Notes under the pieces: generated by a model
The model's input: only the letters and a program-made list of their open reading frames with translations
Database searches by the model: none
Told to the model about the DNA's origin: nothing
Shown: positions 57,650 to 64,000 of the stretch, piece after piece
How the letters are laid out: every line of letters starts with the position of its first letter
Position numbering within the stretch: the stretch's first letter is position 1
Translations under genes and position numbers: made by a program
Assembly: GCA_036346255.1 (NCBI GenBank)
Contig: JAYEVH010000144.1
Location: 1 to 64,000 of the forward strand
From: Ampelocalamus luodianensis
Taxonomy: Eukaryota; Streptophyta; Magnoliopsida; Poales; Poaceae
Length of the DNA: 64,000 nucleotides
Direction of reading: 5' to 3'

Positions 57650-58407
57650 CTTTACTTCAAGTAGTTCGACACCTTTGCAAAGAACTTGGCCTACTTATGC
57701 CAAATCCTACAGCCATCTCTTCAGAAGACTTTGTAGTCGTCCCACCCTATCAACACGTCGTATCCGGTGCTCGTACTCCGGTGGCTATCCTCCAGCAGCA
57801 CCAACACCTGGCCCTGCGGCATGGCCATCTTCTTCCACGTCGTCGCCTAGACCACGTCCGCAGCAAGCCTCCGTCACCGCTTGCACTCCCGGTTGGTCCT
57901 CTTGGCCGTCTCCCACCTGCCACCGGCCAGCTTGCCCTCGACCTAGCTCATGTAGTGCTTCCCAACGTTGTGCGCCGCGTTGAACATGTAGAGGAGGTCG
58001 AGCACGTAGGCCGCGGTCTTGTGGCCGGCAACGTCTGCTCGTTCGAGGCTGTCGAGGTCGCGCTGTATGTCCTGGTGCACGTAGACGAGTGTGAGATCAA
58101 CGATGAAGCAGGCCTCTGGGTTGCCAGCGCCGACTAGGTGATTGACGATGGTGAGGTAGCGCTCGTTGTCCAGTCACTTCATCACCACCTCCCGCTCCAG
58201 CGCCACGCGCCTCCCCATAGCGCGCTCCTTGGATGCCTTGTACCTAGCCTTGCACGTGGGTCGTAGGCTACAGAGGTCATCTATGGGCTGAGGAGAGCTT
58301 GTGGTCACGCGGTCGACGATGTCGACGACGACTTCGTGAGGAAGAGCGATGGAGATTGCCGACCTCCTTGCCTTGGTCCTCGCTGTCATGCTCCGCGTGC
58401 TCACCAT
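57650..58407 (-). pseudogene. Grass F-box protein gene copy with six in-frame stops
   Basis: From an ATG at 58407 the minus strand keeps one frame for more than 245 codons. F-box-like region: ALPHEVVVDIVDRV with LCSLRPTCKARYKASKERAM (residues about 20-65). Then come the blocks NERYLTIVNHLVGAGNPEAC, AGHKTAAYVLDLLYMFNAA, a basic NRECKR..RRLAADVV helix and a C-terminal DDYKVF..DGCRIWHK zinc-type motif, as in the large grass family of F-box proteins with this C-terminus. Stops begin at 58173, 57945, 57876, 57849, 57723 and 57693; no frameshift is needed to join the blocks. Such proteins act as SCF ubiquitin-ligase adaptors. This copy cannot, and may have been captured by the CACTA. Confidence 0.8.
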
Positions 58408-58492
58408 AGCGCGCGATTGACGGTACTAGCTAGTTGCGTATGTATTGATCAATACCGTACATGCGTCCTCACCATGGCGTGCGATGATCATT

Positions 58493-60650
58493 TGTAATAT
58501 CCCGTTTGTCGTTAGTGGATGTAATAAAAAATTAGAGAGGGAATTAAGATAATTAAAAGAGAAAAAAATCAGAAATTGAGAGAGAAATGGGCCACGCAGC
58601 CCATAGTCAAGTGGAGGAAAAACAGGTTTAGTGGCCCATGGCCCATGAGGAAACCAGAAACCAACTAAAGAAGGAGGGGGAACCTAGGGTGCTACAGCAT
58701 ACCCACGCTGCCTTGTAGCACGGATGCTGTAGCAACCCATCTCCTCCATGGTGGTGCCCTCTCCTCCGATGCCTCTTCATTGTGGTGGCCGGCCAAGAAA
58801 AAAGGAAGAAGAAGGAAGAAAGGAGAAGGGAAGAAGAGAGGGAAGGGGAAGATTCACGGATTGCATCGCGGTCTACAGCGGTTCGTCAAGGGTAACCCTG
58901 GTTTGCCCCCGAATAGATGCATATTTGATTGTTGTAGCAATGTCGGTATTTCTGTCTCCTCAGGACAGATCGCGTTAGACAGACGTTTTGATATAGTTAA
59001 GTGAGGATTCGGTCTTGGGCTTCTCCTAAAGAGTTGTAGAAGACGTCAATAGCTTTCGATGAAGTGCTAGATCGTATTATTTGGACCTCTGTAGAAAAAG
59101 TTATGAATTTTTTAGTGCGATTGTTCTGCGAATCTGTCAGTATTCTGACAGGTTTTAGTAATCTGACTTTAGAGATCAGTTAAAGGGAGAATTAGAGGAT
59201 ATCAGTATAACGAAAGTTGTAGATAATTGTCGCAGCTTTCAGGGAAGCCCAAGAACGCAACATTTGGACAAACGAGCTGAAAGTTATGTTAGTTTTACTG
59301 ATCTGTCCAGAAAGGGTGACGTGAAATCGATGTTTTGTTAATCAGCTTAAAAGTGATTTTAGATGGCCGAATCAGGGAGGCTCACCAACTAGGTTTAGTT
59401 GAGAAATTTTATTACCTTTCAATTAAGTCCAAGAACACCTAATTTGGACCACTGTACGGAAAGATATGAATTTTAGAACTTGACTGTTCACAGAGGGCAT
59501 TTCAGTACTTAAGAAAGCGGAGTCGGGATCATACTGCAATTTGCTACTTGATGAGTTCGCTTATTTAATTCATGTTTTTCGTTACTATGGTCTTAGTTTA
59601 TATTCATAATGTATTAGGTGGGGGATTGGTACCGGAGGCAGCACCGTCTTCACGTTCTCCATTCGCACGCGGTTAAGGCAAGCGCATTGTTTGATTCGTG
59701 GTTGCGATTGATTGGTGTTTGTGTGCTTTTTCGATATGTGATAGTATAGTGAGATTGATGGCATGATGTTGGTTTAAGATTGGTGGATGCTCCAAATATG
59801 TTTATGCTCTGTTGTGGTATGATGTTATCGTTTTGTGGTAAATTGATGATGATTAAATGATGAGCATGTGCATATTGAGATCATGTTGAGGCTTGGTCAC
59901 GTGGTGACCAAGTATGTTTCCCTTTGAGATCCCCGTCATGAATGTGACGGGCCCGAGATCCCCACACTCGTGGAGTGTGGGCATGAAGTCCCTAATACTT
60001 GCATGAGTATTGGGCAATTGGTCCTGTGCGTGCGCGCACGAGCATGGGTATGCGGCGACGGTTGCATACTTTGCATTACCGTGTAATGCACAAAGAAAGA
60101 TAAAGAGAAAGGACCCTTGAGCATTGCATTTGCATATGAGATGTTCTATTGTTGATCTCCTTTACATGGATGCTGATGTTATAGTTTCTTTATGTACTTG
60201 CTGAGTCTGTGGACTCACTCTTGCTTTTATTGTTGTTTTAGGTACCCGAGCCAAGAATGACATGCATGGGGGGAAGTAGTCTGCTAGTCACACACTTGCC
60301 ATATGAACTAAATAAAGATGAATGATCTTCAGAACGTAATTGTTTTAGTAATTGGGCGAGATGCCCAAAGATTTATTATGTTTCGTCTCATGCAATGGAT
60401 TAAATGTAATAATGATGAGTAGTAGAAATTCATATCTCTCTAGTTATGTTAGATACTTAGCATGCCTTTGATTATCTTTTGATGTCTTTGGAAGAAGGTT
60501 TTAGTTAATATTTGAATTGTCTGTGTGTTGGAACCTTCGTGTAATTAACTTTACAAGGGAGGTTCTGCCGAAATTTATTAAGATTGTCTAGTTTGGAATT
60601 ATTAGAGTTTGTTTAGTAGCATTCGTGCTCATGTCGGGTCAAGTGTTACA
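58493..60650 (+). repeat. 5' LTR of family-E element E2
   Basis: It starts TGTAATATCCC and ends AAGTGTTACA, 2158 bp long. A decayed primer site (TTGGTGTCATGT) follows. It aligns with E1 and the solo LTRs. Between about 59020 and 59500 there are three degenerate repeats of about 180 bp with cores such as TTTGGACCWCTGTA...AAAGTTATGAATTTT. The partner LTR is outside the window. Confidence 0.78.
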
Positions 60651-63600
60651 AGATTGGTGTCATGTAGTAGTTCTTGTTGAACTGTGATTAAGTGTATGGC
60701 TATACCTAATTGGAAGCAATAGAGTTATTAACAACTGTGTAACTTTAACGGAGTGCTTGGCCCCTAGAGTTGTTTAGTTTGCTAAACTTGTTAGATTATT
60801 TGATCTCAATGTATTAATCTAATCGTGCGGGAAGAGAAATATAAGATGTGTTCGATTTGTCGCCTTGGTAGATATTAATATAGAATTTTTCTTTAATTGG
60901 CTATTTGATGATCTTATTTATGCTCGTGGGAGTACAAATAGATACAGACCAACAATTCATCCATGATTGAATAATCATCAAAAGTTTATGATAACCTCTA
61001 GATTGGAGTTAGTGGGTACTAAATAAGTATGAGCATTCCGAATAGTTGAAGGGTTGAAATTTGAAAGTGGTTTATTCACGAGTGTTTCACGAGGATGTAT
61101 TGTGACTGCATGCCATTGTTAAAAGAGGTCTTGCTCGATAGTGTAGTGGTGTATTAGATATACTCTAGAACAAAGTTGACTGTTCCAATCTTATTGAGAT
61201 AACAAAATGTTATGAAATAATATGCTGTGTTTGTTTTGGAAAGGTTTATGATGGGATTTTATAGGTGACATGTGGTTGCTCGATGGTAAAATTGTCGATA
61301 ATAGTATGTCTTTGATGAAAGAGTTTTGGTGTAACCTTGTAAATTGTGTAGTAGGTTCCTTCAAAAACTGTGGTTGTTATAGTGAGGGTGTAAGAATTTG
61401 GTGTCTTGTCAATTGAGGATGAGAGGATAAAGTGAAATGTAACAGTTTGGTCGACTTTTGGGGACTTTATAAAGGAAGAGTTGATGATAACGAACCTTGT
61501 TAAGAGTGAACTATTCTTGATGTTAGTAATAAGGTCTACAAGAGATTGTGACGCGTTGGAGTGATGATGATTCTTCTAGAGAGAAAGTAAGTTGATTATT
61601 TTAATAACGATTAAATGAAATGTTTGGAGTTTCAGATTCGTGATCTTTTGGGGCTCATGATTTATGTAGTAGATAAAATTAGTTGAGCAATGTGACATAT
61701 GGAAAGGTTCCGTTTGGTTCTGAAGTGATGAATGTGATTTGGTATTAAAAGCATCTCTTGTTTGGTTTGGCAAGTAATGTTGTAATCAAAGAGATTGCTT
61801 TCGTTGGGTTAACGGAAAATGTTTACCATAAGTATTTGAGGTTGGAGCTAAAAAAAAATGTAATCCGCAACTTACTTGTTGTCTCAGCTTAAGAGTTTCT
61901 TGGGTTTGCATAGCAATGTTTTATTATGAGTTATGGAGATGTAAAATTTCTTCTTGTGGGACTTTTGCCCTCGACTGTGGATTCGCATTCTGTTTTCTGA
62001 GATCATTTCTATTTGACTATTTCTCTTGGTCTCATGCTCACTTCGAGGAGTCATGATTTCTTATGCGTCGAACTTTGTATCTGTTTATTTCTTCCTTTTG
62101 AATAAGGAAGTAACCAAATTGTGTTGCCAAGTGTTATAAAGAGTAACATGGTGATTGGTTGGAGGTGGTCAAGTATTTGGAATTGTTGATATTTTTCTGA
62201 ACCAATCTATTTGAAGAGCAGTATAATGTGAATTGGTTTCGACTTACAACACCTGGAGAGAATTCTACTTAAATGGAAAGTTTGTCGATGAGATAAAAGT
62301 GATTAGTGTTACAACTAGTGGAACCTATGGCGAATTATGATCCAAAGAACCTTTGTCCATGTTGAAATATTGGGACTATTGAAATTATGGACTTTTGATA
62401 AACTTATTAGAGTATCACAATTGGGTACTTAGTATGATTGTGCGAGAAGAGTTGTGGTGGTGAAGTTTAATAAGAGTCGCGGTGTGGAGGAACCTAAGTG
62501 TCATGCTAATTAGAGGGATAGCAGAATTGTTGAGCTATTGTCAAGTATGACTCGGCCTCGATAAGTGACCTTATGAGAGTTAAATTATCTTCGAGGATAT
62601 ATTGGTCAAAGAAGATATTTATTTATTGACATTAGTGATTGGGTATGTTTGAATCTTAGTCATATAGTGAGGTATGACGAATGGGTATATTGTGGTCGTG
62701 TAGTTGAATTTTGATTAGTGTGGTTTAGTGAAGGTCCAAGATTGGTGACATGAAACGCCTTGAGCGTGTTACTTGATTAGTGAGGAACGTGGATGTTAAT
62801 GATTGAGGTTATTATTGAGCTATGTAAAATTTTAGTAAATGAATTGGAAGATTTCCTATCAATCATACAGAAATTCATTGTAGGAGACTTGAGGTTGATT
62901 TTAGGCTTTGCATTCTCATGTTAGAACCTTGGATGCCAATGATTATGTGTAGAGATGGTAGAATAAGAGTGGATTCCGAGTAGTGGGATGATCATTGATA
63001 GTATCCTTTGAGGCTAGTATATGAGAGTGTGTGATGTGAATTTCAAATTGCTCATCCTTAACGGATTAAGGAATGTGATGGTGGGTGAAATCTATTGAGT
63101 TGTGTTGGAAATTATTTTGACAAGTAATTCATTCGGTGGGAAGTTGGCTAGAGTGCGATATTGTGGATTGGAAGAGTCTACTCGCATAATTGTGGATTTT
63201 GTGTTCGGAGAGCATAGGTTTGGGATTGCCAATTTAAGAGAAATGAGTTAATGCATTATGCGATGATTTGGGATCCTATGGTTTAAGAGAAAGTTGAATT
63301 CTTAAAAGAAAGATTGTGGTAAAGGGTGTGATCTTGGATAGTGAGATGTTTTCTTAGTTCTTACTTGAACTATGTGGTTATGACGGATGTCAATTACAAA
63401 TTGAGTTGGTTCTTGTCGGTATGTGTGATTCCTTCCGCTTAAGAAAAAAGGTTAATATGGTTTTTGAGTGATTTCGTTTTTAGCTTGTGTGGCATTTATT
63501 TCTAAACTACCTATTTCAAAAGTGGAAAAAAAAATTCATGGTAAATCCATTGATTTTGGATTGGGCTCTTCTAAGGGAAGATGGCTTTGAGTTGGATGCA

Positions 63601-64000
63601 TTTTGACTCCTTTGTTCTCAGTTGAGTTCTTCGGATAAGTGAGTTGGTAGGCGAGTTCTTTGTGCGTCCCTTGGTAAAGGAGAGATGCTTGCATAGGTAA
63701 GGTGATCGACTGAGAGTTGGAACAAGAGTTCTATGTGTTTTGTGTAGACGGTGTACTTCGGTACCGAAAGGAAGTTTAACCAAAGGTGTGTTGGATAGAT
63801 TCCTGTCACGGAATTTGTAGATTGGCGTATCACTAGGACCATCTCGAGTACTTGCGCGAGTACGCAATGTCTTGTGTTTTTGGTCTTGAGAGAGCACATG
63901 AGAGGTCCGAGCTTGAGATTTTGTTAGAGTGTTGGCTAAGAAGTAAGACCTTACCTTTGAGTCCGTGTGTTGAGTGTACCGTAAAGGTCGAGACTAGTGT
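60651..64000 (+). mobile_element. E2 internal region, non-coding, continues past the window
   Basis: It is homologous to the E1 interior up to about 61915 and to nothing else here beyond that. No Gag, protease, reverse transcriptase or integrase motif is seen on either strand in 3.3 kb. The longest frame (63897-63571, minus, 108 codons) is not recognisable and is probably random. It is consistent with a large non-autonomous retrotransposon derivative; coding sequence could still lie beyond 64000. Confidence 0.6.

Larger units (their letters stand above)
41813..58492 (+). mobile_element. CACTA (En/Spm-type) element, right end not seen
   Basis: The left terminus is CACTACTGCAGAAAATATCA, a canonical grass CACTA end. 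Subterminal repeats follow in both orientations (ATCACAGACGGTT and AACCGTCTGTGAT) at 41832-41969 and resume at 44975-45130 after a nested LTR. Related, more decayed units (TTTTAAAGTAGAACCGTATG) stand at 57335-57480. It inserted in the E1 interior: E2 reads through the equivalent site near 61915. The right terminus is not found before 58493, so the extent is a minimum hypothesis. No transposase exon is recognisable, so it is probably non-autonomous. Confidence 0.7.

Noticed and set aside
57619..58137. Open frame of 172 codons on the plus strand
   Set aside because: It is the antisense of the degenerate F-box gene, whose conserved blocks are on the minus strand.
1..64000. Search for tRNA, rRNA, snoRNA or microRNA genes
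   Set aside because: No cloverleaf with A/B boxes, rRNA core or convincing microRNA precursor was seen; the only tRNA-related signals are retrotransposon primer sites.

Overview
This window is nuclear DNA of a flowering plant, almost certainly a grass (Poaceae). It holds one recognisable multi-exon host gene with GT-AG introns, surrounded by nested transposable elements of typical grass families: BARE-1/Angela-type Copia, Tekay-type chromovirus Gypsy, CACTA, MULE, a Tourist-like MITE and an L1-type LINE. The species cannot be fixed from the sequence. No bacterial-style operon, CRISPR array or rRNA/tRNA gene is visible, and I found no candidate for an undescribed multi-gene system. What is unusual here is structural: chimeric LTRs, tandem hairpins, nested insertions and a TE sitting in the promoter of a gene.

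Layout from left to right. (1) 1-3600: decayed MULE transposase (+) with a convergent GRF-zinc-finger remnant (-). (2) 3648-13508: BARE-1/Angela-like Copia complex, made of an LTR fragment, a 5' LTR, broken gag-pol, and a structurally different 3' LTR that is followed by a second primer-binding site. (3) 13517-18030: internally deleted Gypsy element G1 (-). (4) 18391-21828: solo LTR (-) of family E, carrying a (TA)n tract and three tandem palindromic units. (5) 22275-27563: host gene (-), a six-exon FAX1-type plastid fatty-acid exporter. Its first intron holds an antisense 5'-truncated LINE with a 16-bp target duplication. (6) 27935-36640: truncated Gypsy G2 (-). Its 3' LTR begins about 370 bp upstream of the FAX start codon in the same orientation and is itself split by a solo family-E LTR (28817-31222). 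(7) 36749-41812: family-E LTR and non-coding internal region (E1) with a Tourist-like MITE. (8) 41813-about 58492: CACTA element interrupted by a solo Gypsy LTR (perfect GTCTG duplication) and by a complete Gypsy, G3 (45730-56641, perfect TATAT duplication), then a degenerate F-box gene copy. (9) 58493-64000: second family-E element (E2), LTR plus non-coding interior running off the window.

Only the FAX gene looks functional: the spliced frame is open for 236 codons with consensus splice sites, a putative plastid transit peptide and four hydrophobic segments. Every transposon coding region carries premature stops, frameshifts or lost catalytic residues, so any movement would need proteins supplied in trans. 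The E-family LTRs (four copies) share a degenerate repeat of about 180 bp.

Limits: homology calls come from recognising conserved motifs and from comparing copies inside the window by eye. LTR boundaries are exact where target duplications or TG...CA ends are visible and approximate elsewhere.
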